DNA of 64,000 nt from Marasmius tenuissimus (GCA_029532415.1 JAQOTA010000053.1:6324001-6388000); one strand, 5' to 3'; shown: positions 33,070 to 45,546, counted from the first letter of the stretch. Numbers and translations: made by a program. The notes: a model not told the origin generated them from the sequence alone.

Positions 33070-35466
33070 GTTACAAGGTTTCCATCAGCAAAGTCATATC
33101 TCTTCAAGTGACGCTGCACCCCCGAGAGCACATTCTATCTAGCATTCACTCGGAAGTTGGATCCACGGGGTGAACACAAAGAAAGTAAGGGCCATCAGTA
33201 TACAAGGCAGCAGGTCTGTTTTTGACTATCATCTGCAGGAATGTGAGCTCACCGACACCCTTTATCCACACAGCAGCCGAAGGATGCCACGCTCGTCATA
33301 TGCTACCAAACCCGCTCATCTCCATTCTCAAGGTTGAAGTCGCTATAGCGATGTTTCGAGTCTTGCCTTATACATCATCGTTGCGAGTTGTGTCAAGTAC
33401 AACTGGTTACTCGTGGTATCAGACTTCCGGCGATGGTTCTCTTAACCGTGAACCCTGCATCTTCTAGCTGGCTTCCTTCATTGCCCAATGTCGACGTACT
33501 AGTTATGCAGAACCTCTTTGAAGCTCAGGGAATGTTGTCTCCCGACGTCCAACTTGGCGTCCTGCGTTATCCTACCTCAATCCCCCCGCCTTTTTCAGGA
33601 ACATCCCTACTATTGAGCCAGCATAGTTAAATGCACAGTGAGATGAAACTAAAACCTCACATATTGACTATAAGAGAATTCTTGTGTTCTTGCAGATCCT
33701 TGCTAGAGGTGATAATCGAGTAGATTGTCCTAAAGCTTTGAGACGCAAAGTCTCCAGCTTTTATACAAGAGTCCTTGTCTATCTACAAGTCATAGAACAT
33801 AGGTAAGTGAGAATATAGCATATGGTACATATTGCATATCAGTAAGCATAAGTGCTCGAAGAGCAGAGTGAGTAAGTAGGCATAGTCATACTAGCTTTCT
33901 ATCTAAGTAATCTAGAGAGAAAGCTCAGTCAGCTTTGAACGCTATTGGGTGCAAAGCTGAACCTTGTTATAAACCATAGAGATAAGGTGTGAGTACTGAC
34001 TAACTACAGAGTCCATCTGAGTAAGTACAGGATCTTTCATACGAGTGCAAGTGTCATAGTGAAAGAGTCTATAAATAATAGACGCGTAAACAACACGTCA
34101 ATAAAGTGTATCACATGGTAACCACATGTTCAACACCTACGAGACGAGGCATGGGGTAAGCGAAGTACATCCTTTCGTGCTCGTGGCTTTCCTTTGAGTT
34201 ACTGACTATGACTTTCGTTCAGAATGATAGCTATCCTACTCTTATGGGGACACTTCTGGACTTGCAAGACGACTTAATGTCGGACTGGAGGGTAATGACG
34301 GCGTGAGGTGTCCAGCATACAAGCAGGAAGCAAAGTACGTTATCCCTGGGTTGGGAATGCTGATCTTACTGACATTGCTCCTCTCGCCCTCAGGGTCCAT
34401 TTTTCCCTATATATCTATGTCCAAAGTACAGCAGAAACCAATGCCCCGTTCGTTTAATACTAGTTCCTTCACCGGAGAACGTGTTTTCTCCCTCATTGCG
34501 TTACCTCCCTTCCACCTCCTTTCCCTGGATCTCACAACTGAGGTAAGCCAGCATTCCTTCGGGTTCATGCCCATCCTTCAAGTGCTAACTATCGATCTCG
34601 TTCCTGAATGATAACTATCAGATCATGCTACCTTTTGGATGCAATGGTATTCTTCATCAATTTGAGCAGTCGTGTTAGATGGAGAGCTAAAGACGGGATT
34701 GGAGGAGTTGTGCCTAGTCGAAACCATGGTATGCATATCGTCCCCAAACTCCAATAACTCCCTTGCTGATGGCGGTTTTTTCTCCCTTCCCAGGTTTCGT
34801 TCTATCCGAATCGCTTTCCCGTCTGAGATAGTAGGTGCCGATGCCTGCTGTTCGCTCAACAACAAATCTTTATCTCATCGCCACATCCCGAACCCTTTGC
34901 CAGTAGAACATTACTCTTTGTACATTTTGTTTTCGCCGCCGTAGCCTCACAGTGAATGAGCTAGCTGTAGCTCGACTAAAATCACCTGTCAGCATCTGGA
35001 CCCGCCACCAGTTGTTTCATTACACGAAAGACCACTTTGTTGTCATATCGGTGCTCCCGTCTGGAGTCCTGAGCTAGCAAGGACGGGCGCCTAAGGTCGT
35101 GGCTTATCCTCGTTGTCCAAGGACCAACTCAAAAGGACTATCTTGGGGTGCTCGTTGAGGAGTAGACCTTCGCGCTGCTTTTGTGACCGGGAGCGCTTGT
35201 ATTCGTATTCGATGGGGAGGGAGCAGAGACGCATGGCTATACCGCCCAGGAAAAGGTGGATGGTTCCGTGCTACATTACGGTTTTATTGGAAGGCAAGGT
35301 AGGGGAAGAATGAAGTACGTATGGTAAGTCAACTTCGTGCGTTTTACTCAGATTTTTCCGTTGACTTGTGGTGATGATCTTGTAACTCAACTCTAAGGAC
35401 TCTGGTTCGGGGCGATGATAGGTAGAGGTGACAATGGCATGCTGCCCTGTGGCTCGGGCTCGGGCT
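33070..35466. repeat. segmental duplicate of 49145-51015
   Basis: 33070-33605 and 34141-35466 align through their length with 49145-49675 and 49680-51015, with moderate divergence. Shared landmarks include TTTCCATCAGCAAAG, CACGCTCGTCATATGCTA and GAGTTACTGACTATGA. The present copy contains a solo LTR (33611-34135) that the other lacks, and another solo LTR marks its right end. I see no clear gene in either copy; short frames around 34672-34944 and 50189-50470 are similar to each other (LVETMVCISS / LVDTMVCISS) but may be chance. Confidence 0.7.
33611..34135 (-). mobile_element. solo LTR, family 1, copy 1
   Basis: 525 bases; on the minus strand it begins TGTTGAACATGTGG. The target duplication CCTAC is at 33606-33610 and 34136-34140. 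The duplicated locus near 49675 has the unoccupied site (CCTAGGAGAC against CCTACGAGAC). Confidence 0.85.
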
Positions 35467-35471
35467 GCAAA

Positions 35472-35989
35472 TGTTGAACATGATGGACATCATGTGATAC
35501 ACTGTTGACGTGTTGTTTACGCGTCACACTATTTATAGAGCTACGCCTCTAGAACACTTGCGTCCTCATGCAAGTACTACGTCTCTGTCTACGTATCTTA
35601 CTACGTACATCTAGTTTCATCATATATGACACTATAGACAGTCACTATCCAATAGCATAAGTAGAGCCTTCAATACATGAGGCAAACACGACTATGCTCA
35701 CCAAGCATACTACCATTCATGGTAGAAGTACTTACACAGTACTAATGTCTTTTATGCCTTTAGGGCCGAATACCTACTTCTAGTAGTAGTTTCAGTTAGT
35801 GTAATACTCATTACATGTACCAGAAACTTATGTATAAAAGACTGGACAAAAGGCCTTAAGCCTTAGGACAATCTACTCGATTATCACCTCTTCTCAAGCA
35901 TCTCAAGACTACAAGAACACTCTGTGTATTACCCATGTGAGGTTTACTTCGTTATACCCACTGTGCACTTTAACTATGCTGGCTCATCA
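35472..35989 (+). mobile_element. solo LTR, family 1, copy 2
   Basis: 518 bases from TGTTGAACATGATGG to GCTGGCTCATCA. The target duplication GCAAA is at 35467-35471 and 35990-35994. It matches copy 1 in inverted orientation (shared GTTGTTTACGCGTC and AACTATGCTGGCTCA). Confidence 0.85.
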
Positions 35990-36194
35990 GCAAATAGATA
36001 CTGCTTCGGGTGCCCAGCCCAGGGAGATAGAGTATATGTAGACCCGGTAGGTTTACCGTACGATGAGAGAGAGAACAGAGGTCTTTTCCCTTTGATATTC
36101 ACTACTTTTTTGATCTCAAAAGGACCACATTTAGAACGATATCCTCTGACTTGTTTGTTTATAAGCTTCTGCTATTCTATTCTGTACTATTGTT

Positions 36195-36741
36195 CAAGGG
36201 GTGTCACCCGGGCATCCCGGTCATATGGGGTAGGGGGGGGAGGGGGGGTTCCCCGGCCCTTAAGGTCAAAAAGTGACCCCCTCTTGAGTGTACTCCGGGG
36301 GGTTTTGAGGGCACTGTCAAGATATTTTCATGCTAATTTAGAATGTTGTGAGGCCAAAAGGCTCATACTTCCATGTTTTCTGTGCCAAATGTGGCGAAGA
36401 CTGTACAAGGTTGCTACATTTAGAAGGTCTGTCCAGTGAAGGCCAGATTTCAGAGTATGGGGGTCGGTCCTTACTATTGCACCTACGGTGACTGACCATT
36501 CCATAGCTTGACCCACTTGAGCTCTACTGGTGCTGAGAGGCTCTCAGTACTTGTTATAGTACATTAACACTTACCTGGACACGAAAATACATTGTCAGGA
36601 TATGTTGATAGATGGGACCAGCATGTGACTGTGAGAAACACCTTCCAAAAATGGTAGGAGGGAGAGGGAGGGGGGGTCCCGGAGGGTCTTAAGATCGTAT
36701 GGGAAGATCATATATAAAATTTTTTTTGGTGACACCCCTTG
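36195..36741. mobile_element. hAT-like MITE, 8-bp target duplication
   Basis: 547 bases with perfect 14-bp ends CAAGGGGTGTCACC / GGTGACACCCCTTG and the 8-bp duplication CTATTGTT (36187-36194, 36742-36749). It has no transposase frame. An 8-bp duplication with CA(A)GGG-type ends fits the hAT superfamily. Confidence 0.8.
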
Positions 36742-36933
36742 CTATTGTTGTTGAAGAGACTTGTATTGCAGAATACTGCATATAGATGAATAATACATCT
36801 ACTTTGTTGCTAATGTCAGGATAGAAAATGAGTTGCTGGACATACTATGCATCTGATATATGTACTAAGATCGCCCTTGACTGATTTATCCAATGGGCTA
36901 CGGATCTTGAACACACGACAGCGACTGGCCACC

Positions 36934-37035
36934 CAAGGGGTTTCACCTGGGCATCTCGGTCATATTGGGTAGGGGGTTCCCGAAGGGCCTTGAGATTGCA
37001 TGTGAAGATCATCTTCCCAATCATCAAGTTTTACC
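36934..37035. mobile_element. short relative of the hAT-like MITE
   Basis: CAAGGGGTTTCACCTGGGCA, GGTCATATTGGGTAGGGGG and GAAGATCAT match the outer parts of the element at 36195-36741 with the middle deleted. The right end is not preserved. Confidence 0.55.
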
Positions 37036-37685
37036 CTATATAGGACCAGATCCTGAACCCTGACAGTCTTGGGGGCCTGTAGCCGGTTGTGTTCAGCGGG
37101 GAACTTGGCCTAAGTTCCAAGGTTCAGATGTCCGAATATTGCATTTGGGAACATCCGGTAGACTATATGCGGCATTTGACGCTCGTTTTTGCACTCGCAA
37201 CTTGCGACCCCGTCAATTGTCCTTGCAGCTTGATGCAACACGTACTATCTAGACGTGTCAGAAGGATGTTGGTAGAGACTTCAGGCTGATCGATTGAAAC
37301 TGGATTGAAAGATATCATTGTACATACCAACTCTAGTCAAGTCATTGGCCACTTCCTGTTCACTGACCCCATCCAGAGTTTCTTGTCTTGACCATCTGAC
37401 AGACATGACATCGACCGCTGAGCACGAGCACAATCAAGATCGTTTGTTGCAATTTAGGTCCAGACTTTCTTGACACTTCAGTCCAGCGACTCAGTACAGA
37501 AGGATATAGGAAATTTTTGGGCAAATTTACATTGATGGAGTACATACACGTACTGGAGGGGAAGGGGGACTCGATGTTGAGTAGAATTTATATAGGATAA
37601 GAACGCTGAATGATCAGCCAAGATAGAAACAAACCTGTGGCTTATTCGTTGATCATGATATTGTGTTGGTTTGAAAATGGGGGCA
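37036..37685. other. spacer upstream of copy C
   Basis: No gene. It contains a degenerate version of the 13147 hairpin (GGGAACATCCGG near 37147). Confidence 0.4.
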
Positions 37686-37738
37686 GCATCAACAATCTCG
37701 CTAGATGCAGAATGTGGCTGAAACGGTGGCTACTATAT
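37686..37738 (+). promoter_or_regulatory. upstream box and TATA-like site, copy C
   Basis: GCATCAACAATCTCGCT at 37686 and CTATAT at 37733, spacing 47 bases. Confidence 0.5.
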
Positions 37739-37814
37739 AGACTCTCGTTGGCAACGACACCCTCCCTTTTTTACCTCCAAGATGCCTGCAAGATTCACGT
37801 TATTCTTCTTCAAG

Positions 37815-39328
37815 ATGATCCCACGCAATATTATGTATTTCCCTCTTTCCTCTCTCACAAGAAAAAGACGTATACTGGCAAGATTATCAATTTGGATTGA
37901 CATCAGTCATCCCTTCTTGTTTTTACTTCCTCTATCTCCCAGCTTTCGGAAAGTTAGAGCATCACTCCTCATTGAATCGGCCCTCCTGCTGCCCCCGACT
38001 ATCACCGTCTCCCAGGTGGCTACTACGGGATGGTCTCGGAGTCACCATACAGGGCAATTTGATATTGCCTTAGTCTATCTAGACGTGAATAAAATACCCT
38101 TTTTCACTCAAACGCTTGTCGCAGCAGCAACAGTCATTCCGGAAGCGAATGGTATACAGTACGGCACGGTAACATGTACAGCTACTGCGAATGGGTGAGC
38201 CATACTTTTCAATGTTTCTGGAAGCTAACTAGACGAGTTGTGCTAGCGCTGTCCAAATGATGGCTGTAGAAGGGACAGGACGCCGGTACATCGCCTTTTC
38301 TGGAGTTTCACTATTAAATCCTCGTCTGATAATACTGATAGGGAACCCCAAACATTGTTCAGTACTTTGTTACCAGCTGAACCGCCAGGGTCTTTTTCTC
38401 TCAAGGCGAGCAATACAACCTTGTTGAGGTGGGTGCTGAGTACTCTTGCCGCTTCAGTGTGACCAACGCTTCCTCTACCACTAGTCCAACTTCCACCAAT
38501 TCCAACCTGACCAGGACCACGTAAGAATTTGCACCCGTCAAGCTGAACTTGCACTCACCACATAGAAGTAATACTTCAGCCACGTCAATGAGCACTTACG
38601 GACTAGTCACTGGTGTCGCGTACGTGGGGCCCAATTCAATGGCCATTCATCTCACTGACCATCCGTTGATTGTTTGAAGACCTCCCGAGACCATTAGCCA
38701 AATGTAAGCATCTTGCATTTATCCCTACACACAGAACTAGTGATGATTCCTACTCAGTACCGCTTCCGCAATTCCTGGGTTACCCAATAAACGTACAAAT
38801 GTGGCCGGGGTGGTTGCAGGAGCTGTGGCTGGAGCCGTTGCTGGACTTCTCACCTTGATGCTCCTTGGACTGTGGTGTTTCAGACGGAGCAGAAACAGAC
38901 AGGGTACGTGAGAATGCACAATTGAGATTCCACTCACTGACAAAGACACAGAGTTGGCTCTGGCCTTACCACGTCTGTTGTCTCCTCCAACTAAGCCAGC
39001 CAACCCCTTCTTGATATTGGACACTCTGACCGAGGATGAATATGACTCTTGAGAATTTGCGGTTACCTCACCGTTGATGAAGGCTGGTCAAGGGCAACTT
39101 CTGCTCGAGCGCCGTGAGGAGAGGCCTCACCTCTGGTATAGCCAACGGCCACAACCGCAGCCACAGCCCAACCCAACCCCACTACCACAGATCTTCGAAG
39201 ATGATATCCCGGCAATCTCGGCTATAAGGGCAGAGTTGCTTGCAATGAGGCAAAGATTGGCAATACTCGAGACTGTTGAGGTTGAAGCTCCACCTGATTA
39301 TGTTTATTCTTACACCCGTAGACCTTGA
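37815..39328 (+). pseudogene. membrane protein family copy C, nonsense in tail
   Basis: Exon 1 37815-37834 and exon 2 37907-38194 give a signal peptide (FLFLLPLSPSF) and ectodomain with HTGQFDIALVYLD. Exon 3 is 38247-38285. The exon 4 to 5 junction works only with a GC donor (AAGGCGAGC) and then misses phase by one, so either a base is lost or I have the wrong splice site. The stalk is strongly Ser/Thr-rich (NASSTTSPTSTNSNLTRTT). The membrane segment GAVAGAVAGLLTLMLLGLW is intact. The tail meets TGA at 39050-39052, while homologous sequence runs on in frame to EAPPDYVYSYTRRP at 39328. It would lose the PPDY end even if spliced correctly. Confidence 0.7.
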
Positions 39329-39339
39329 AAGTGCCGTCA

Positions 39340-39948
39340 TGGATCGATGGATTGAGTAGACATGTCATACATGTATTGAAACCACATAGCACCACTCTTG
39401 GGAGCTTGATATATGATAAAAAATTTAGAAAATTCCAAGCAATGCCACATTTATTTCATTTTTGAGTTGCCGGTCAGTGGTCACATATTTGTTTGAATCT
39501 TTGCATAGCTATACAAATCATTGTATATCCAAAACTTCTCCTTGCTGCAAGCTAACCAGTACTCAATTTGGAAAGGGACATGTGTCTATTTGTCTGTATG
39601 GATCTTTCAGTGAAACCACAATGTTGTTTTGTGTCAACTCATTGTAACATGTCTGTTTTCCACAGCTATGTGACCCCTATCTTTTTTCCCCAAAACACAC
39701 CCCTCAGTACCTCTCTATCATTCCTCTCTACATCTTATTTTCATCTATTTCCCCTATTCTGGGTTATACACAACATCCATTGGCATTCAATCCATTATTC
39801 CTCCCTTTTCCAACATCCCCTGGGACCCCAAACCACACTATCTAGGTCCCAGAATCACATTCACACCATCTGGCAAGACTGTTGGGCATTCCTCACATTG
39901 TCTCAGGACCCCAAAGACCTTTACCAGGATCCCACAGCTCACCCTGGG
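39340..39948. other. no gene recognised
   Basis: AT-rich and pyrimidine-rich sequence unlike the rest of the cluster; no motif seen. Confidence 0.4.
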
Positions 39949-39950
39949 TA

Positions 39951-40285
39951 GGGATCAGCACGGGGTGGGCAGGGGGATGCAGGGTACGGGTATGGGATGA
40001 GTTTTTCACCCTGCCCTAAATTCCTGCCTCTACCAAGTGGGGTATAAGGTGTTATTTTGAAGCCTGGATCAGTATCTGGTATACAAAATACATTGTATAC
40101 TATACCAAGAGCTTTTATAAATTCAAAATTAGGTGAAACTTGCAAAAATAATTAGTGTAAAACATTTTTAAGCTATCACAGGTACTATGGGGGGCAGGGA
40201 AACCCGCAGGGTGGTGGGGTGGACCCTGGTGCGAGACGGGGTATGGGATAGCAAGAATCCCCGCAGGGGACTCCATGCTGATCCC
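39951..40285. mobile_element. MITE with TA target duplication
   Basis: 335 bases with 10-bp ends GGGATCAGCA / TGCTGATCCC, flanked by TA (39949-39950, 40286-40287). No coding capacity. The TA duplication fits the Tc1/mariner group, but the ends are unlike the Tc1 at 19153. Confidence 0.65.
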
Positions 40286-40287
40286 TA

Positions 40288-40990
40288 ATCCCAGGACCCT
40301 CACCAATATTTTGGGACTTCTCAGGATCCATTCCCTTGACTCAGAACTACTGACCTATTTTAATCAATTTGTATGGGGTTTTGTGTGTGACACAAAAGTT
40401 TGCTGGGGAACATTCATATGGCAGGCAAATTCCTTAGAGTGACCTGTGACAAAAACAAAAGTTTGTACGCCACTTTCATATCGATGGAGGCTTGGGATGA
40501 ATGAGTGGGGAGAATGGCATCAGGCGAGGCTGCCCTCCACAGTAATTCACAGAAAACACCTGACTTGGGCAAAAAAATCCCAAAAGGGGTCATTTCTTGG
40601 CTTTTTAGGCTTACTGCAAGTTTTGTCACATACCAGGACATTTTGTATGACCCCCCTGTGACTATGTGACCATACAAAAAAAATTTTGTATGCAGAGGGG
40701 CCTGTGATGTGTGATATACAAATTGAATGAAATAGGTCAGTATTGGTGGCTATGCTCTGAAGGCCCTGGGATGACTCCAATATTTCTCTGACTCACTCTG
40801 ACTCATCCTGGCTCTCACTCTTACTTTGTAAATTACCTTTTTCAGTCTCTTTTATTTCTATACCAGACTAGTATTTAAAGTACATGTAGAACCTTCATCT
40901 ACTTAAGTTCAGTTGTATAATCTCTTATCCAGTCAATGTGTATCAAGCAATCCTAGTTGAGTATTCTACACCAGAGAAATATTCTGGAGC
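40288..40990. other. no gene recognised; local palindromes
   Basis: Contains TTTTGTATG and CATACAAAA arms near 40640-40680 that can form a hairpin. No protein-like frame. Confidence 0.35.
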
Positions 40991-41019
40991 TCATAAAGGG
41001 TCATGAACAGCCTGAGCAG

Positions 41020-42560
41020 CCATGGACATTCATGAATGCTGTAAAATCCACAACATTCATGAATGGACATCTGGCATTTCATTTTTTCATGGGCATTCAT
41101 AAACACTCACCACGTGCAAAGTGATGGGCAATACGTTGACATATCACCTGACAGACAGTATGTCTGGTGGTAGGGAAGGCAGCACACCACATAAAACGCT
41201 GCAATAGGATTGCATATTGTCACTCATCACAATAAATTAATATCTTGAAATTTATTGAATTTATTTGAATACATCAACTCAATTATTTTTTGCCACAATT
41301 TAAGGATGCACAGACTACTCGTGTCTTCCTAGGAACCCCATATGTTTGTGGAGGTTGTTCATAGGCTACAGCATGGGTGATTATCTCCGAAGGTTCTATG
41401 ACCCTGACATTGTTGGACCCCTTGGTGTATACAATCTCAGTGTTGAAGCCCTTGAGCTTCACAAAGGGTGACTTTTGCCTGTCTACATGATTTGCATGAT
41501 ACAGATGGAAATGCCCATGTACACTTGGTTTTGTCAGGAAATGAGCGGTTTTAATGCCTCTTTGCTCACACAGGCAATACTCATCATCGGGAGTGGTTTG
41601 TGTACCACAACATCAAAAACAGATCCGCACGGCGCACACACTTGGAGAATCATAAACACTCTTGTTTGAGTTGTATGCGCTGCAACCTACTCACAATTCT
41701 CTACTGTTTTGACTCTTTCTAGGACTTGCAATACCCTGAACAGATGTAATATGTATCTAACTCACTCTGTTACAATTTACCTCTATTCCCACCAACAAGT
41801 GCCCATACAGACGCCCTTCCCTGCCCAACTCACCTCTTCCTTACCACCTTTCCCACTCATTCAAATATCTCTATAGACAACTCTGTGGAGTAAGTGGAGC
41901 TATGCATCCAGACCACAGCTCCAGACCATGCCCAGCAGACATCTCCACATGCCACCCCGAGTCATAACATACAAACAGCCGCAATGACTCACACAGCATT
42001 TGCAGCCACTCCCATGATGACTCAGACCAACTACAAATGACTCACATGCCTGCGACTCAGCATGACTCAGAGTGACTCCGGACCTAGATAGATTCCAGTA
42101 TATAAGCCCAATGTACATACAACCTTTCCTTAGCTTAACAACTTGGTTAATACACCAGTGAAAGCCCACCTTGACACTTGACCTTCGACCCTCAACACTT
42201 GACCCTTGACTCTTGACCTTCGAACCTTGCCCTTGCTTGAAGAAGTGACTTGAGAGGACACTAGTCGTGCCCTGCTGTATCACACTCCAGTCTTTGTCAA
42301 TATCATAAAATTCAACATGTGTATATTTTTTGACATTTACTACATATGATCAGCATATCTGTGATGAGTGACTGTGGCTGGAGTGTTTTCCATGCATACT
42401 GCCTGTCAGGCAATATGTTGATGTATTGCCCGTCACTTTGTACACGGTGACTGCAGATTTCATGAACATTTATGAACTCTCACGGGGGATTCATGAGCAC
42501 CTGTGTGCTCTTGCAGGGAGTCAATGAGTGTCCATGTAGATACATTTTATGGTGAAGTTC
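41020..42560. mobile_element. degenerate DNA element with long inverted ends
   Basis: The left side (about 41110-41170: CAAAGTGATGGGCAATAC, CCTGACAGACAGTATG) is the imperfect reverse complement of the right side (about 42395-42450: CATACTGCCTGTCAGG, GTATTGCCCGTCACTTTG). Both sides also carry TTCATGAA-type palindromes further out. Inside, 41290-41740 has broken plus-strand protein-like pieces (NTHHREWFVYHNIKNRS) that could be transposase remains. Ends, target duplication and superfamily are unresolved. Confidence 0.45.
41884..42282 (+). mobile_element. possible LTR-like insertion
   Basis: Starts TGTGGAGTAAG, has TATAAGCCC near 42100 and repeated TGACTCA/GACTTGACC words, and ends CTGTATCACA. 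It resembles a promoter-bearing solo LTR, but no target duplication was found. Confidence 0.25.
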
Positions 42561-42746
42561 CATGATCTCACTGGATTTCATTTTTCTACATGAACAACTC
42601 ACAAACATTAGAAAAAAACACATCTGTTTGGTGCAAGTACCCATTACATTCTTATGCCTTACATACAGCTGGAATTGAATCTACAACTTCCGACACTACA
42701 AAAGTCAATAAGCAGGCTTCAGTCCCAACCTATCAACCCTTCCATT

Positions 42747-43229
42747 TGTCACAAAGTGCTGAGAGTCTATCAGAGAAACAAGGGCAGAGAACAGTGATAG
42801 CAGACTTGGAGAGGAGGAGCAGGCTTGACTCAGGCAGAGATAAGGCAGAAACTGGTTCCAATGACAACTTAGATATATTGTAGAGAGAGAAAGAGAAGGG
42901 ACTGTACTACTCACCTAGTCCCAATGACAAGAGGTCAAGATGAAGAACCAGGTGAAGACTAGCTAGCTTATATACCTATCCTATGGTCAGAGCTGGGGTC
43001 AGAGTGGTTACCTATGGGTCATATATGAGTAAGTATGAGTCAATGGTGAATAAGAACTGAGTCAGTGTGAGAGAATGGAATGGCTGCACAATGTGGGTTA
43101 AAGCTGCCCAATGATGGGTTAAGGAAGAGAATTGTGAGAAAGAAAGATGTATAGTAAGTGACCATGAGAAAAGAACATGTGATAATCATGTGATTAAATG
43201 GTGGAGGAAAAAGTGGTGTCTTCATGACA
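42747..43229 (-). mobile_element. solo LTR, family 2, inverted copy
   Basis: 483 bases, reverse complement of the LTR at 23971-24455 with scattered differences. The target duplication CCATT is at 42742-42746 and 43230-43234. Confidence 0.85.
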
Positions 43230-43399
43230 CCATTTTCAATGAACCCTCATGGCACCACAGTCTGTAAGTGCAAGAATTGGTGTTATGGCCAGATGATTTC
43301 TAAAATGGTCACTGATGTCAGTAAAGCCAGTGGGAACAGCCAAAAGAGTAGAGCATACCTGCATGTGTGTGTGTATACAGATAGTGGGGATTGGGTAGT

Positions 43400-43830
43400 A
43401 GCAGAGATTGAGCCACTGAGCCGCTGGGGAGTAGAAAGAAATCTGGGGAAATTGCCAGCTATTTATACATCTATGGGTGGTCTGTGTGCTGGTTTTTTCT
43501 CTTGCCCAAATCAAGTAATCTCAGTTTGCCAGCATCATGGTGTGACTCAACCTGACTCTCAAGAATCACCGATAGCCCACTCTAGAGCAAGCTCCCAACA
43601 TTCCCAAGCCAGAGAGATGTCTCATTGAAAATGATATTCAGCAGTTGCAGCTGCAGCCACAAACAAAGTAACCAGAACAAATTTCTGCTGAAAATGCCTT
43701 GGTAAACCTAACAGAATTCATGATTGTCAGAGCAGAGTTATTAGAAGTAAGACATAGGTAGGTGATACTTGAGGCAGCTGAAGATCCACCTGATTATGTT
43801 TCTTCCACTCTCATGGATCTGGATAGGCTT
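43400..43830 (+). pseudogene. membrane protein family relic G (tail only)
   Basis: Only the tail is recognisable: TQPDSQESP near 43550, then VRAELLEVRHR, an in-frame TAG, and ILEAAEDPPDYVSS near 43800. No signal peptide, ectodomain or membrane exon was found; the solo LTR at 42747 lies just upstream. Clearly non-functional. Confidence 0.6.
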
Positions 43831-44419
43831 CTGAGCTGTTTGGGAAGGGGAGAAAATGTGATGTCAGGCTGCTATGTTGGTACCAGACCATCAGTAAAAT
43901 ATATGTTTGGTTAAATCTGAGTATAACAAATCTGAGTATAACAAATTTTTGGATGTAAAATTGCTTGAAATGATATTACTAGACTCTAAGACCATTGTAT
44001 ATGGTTGATAGTTACACAAATCCTTATGCAAGTTTTGAGGTTTGTGAATGTAGTAGAACACTGTTAGTACATGGGAATAAGAGGGTTACAAACCACCCTA
44101 GAACACATTCAAATTCACAAAACATGATGCAAGTGTGGGCATCTAATGAATCTGCTGAAATATATGAAAGGTGTTGTTACTGGTTTGAGCTGGTAGATTA
44201 GGTTTTAACGAGTTTTATCAGGTTAAAACTCATTGTAGAGTTGTTGAGGTGTTTATATCAACCTGTGGGATCCCAAGCAGCCTTCCACACCATCCATGAG
44301 CTCAGGAGTACACTGCAATATCAAGGCTGGTGTTCAGCTCAAGGAATTGCCCGTGTGAGGGTGTTTCATGAGCATTATCATTGATCTGTCTTCCAAAAAT
44401 TTAATTTCAGGTATGTATA
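43831..44419. other. no gene recognised
   Basis: AT-rich spacer with short frames. Confidence 0.35.
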
Positions 44420-44422
44420 TAA

Positions 44423-44622
44423 CACTGGAGGCAGGCACCGTGTGAACAGAATCCTGTTCACATGGTGTGAACCGACCGTGTGCCTAACCGAGTGAACAAA
44501 GAATGTTTGCTTCGACTTCGACTTTTAGCAGAGAAAAAACACCAAAAGACCTTTTTTTCTTTGTACACTTTCAAGTCACTCGGCTAAGCACATGGCTGTT
44601 CACACAGCGCCTGCCTCCGGTG
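44423..44622. mobile_element. MITE with TAA target duplication (PIF/Harbinger-like)
   Basis: 200 bases with ends CACTGGAGGCAGGC / GCCTGCCTCCGGTG and longer imperfect arms continuing to GTGTGAACAG. The 3-bp duplication TAA is at 44420-44422 and 44623-44625. An internal palindrome GTGAACAG...CTGTTCAC lies near the left end. No coding capacity. Confidence 0.7.
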
Positions 44623-44625
44623 TAA

Positions 44626-45424
44626 CAATGTCTTGAGCTCAACTGAAAAAATGGTGATGCTTGACTCAATCAGTCCAGGACATAATCTAGTGATTTTTGG
44701 GTGTGCCAAGAGACACCAGAATTGTCCATGTTGATTATCAAGTGTACTCAGTGAAACCATCATAATACTTCAACAGGTTGCTGAGCATGCAGTTGAGAAC
44801 ATTGGCATATTCAAGATATTTTAGATACCCTGGTAGGACTCGGACAATGCGATTTTATGTCCTGAGAGGGTTTAGGAGGCTATGAGAATCTACTTAATTT
44901 CGGGACCAGATGATGGGAAAACCAAACAGCCGGTAAGGACACGGACAATTGTGTTCACTCCTTTTCACTCACCTTCACCTTTCTTGCTCGACAGAATGCA
45001 TGTTACATATTTTGGCGCTCAGAGAAACACTAATCGAGTCTCCCGAGGTCTTGATAAATGCGCAGATACGTATGCCCACATTAGGCTAGTTGATCCTTTC
45101 CACTGTGTCTGTCCAGTGTCAGTCTTATCTTGGCCATCTGATTACCAGCGCGACATCGATTGATAGGCCACGAGTGAGACAAGGGAGGTAAACTCTGACC
45201 CATATATATGTACAACATCCGTCGAGCGACTCCGGCTGGGTAAAAAAAAAAAGTTCACGACCACAAAGTTCATATGCGTAGTGTAGCGGAAGGGAGATTC
45301 AAGAATGAGTAGAACATATTCAATGGAAGTGCTGGACAATCAGCCATCGTAGGAACAATCTTATGGGTTATTTGATATCCATCACTGTAAGGGGCGATTT
45401 CGTATTGATTTAAATATGACAGCA
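44626..45424. other. spacer upstream of copy D, no gene recognised
   Basis: Short frames only. Confidence 0.35.
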
Positions 45425-45441
45425 GCATCAATCATCTCACC
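45425..45441 (+). promoter_or_regulatory. conserved upstream box, copy D
   Basis: GCATCAATCATCTCACC, one base from the copy A box. A weaker TATA-like CCATATGTAT follows near 45467. Confidence 0.5.
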
Positions 45442-45546
45442 AGATGCGGGTTGTGGCGGCGTGTTGGCCATATGTATTCTCATTGGGAACAACATGGTTC
45501 CTTTACTTCCCCCAACATTTGTGCAACATCTTCAACCGCGTTGACA

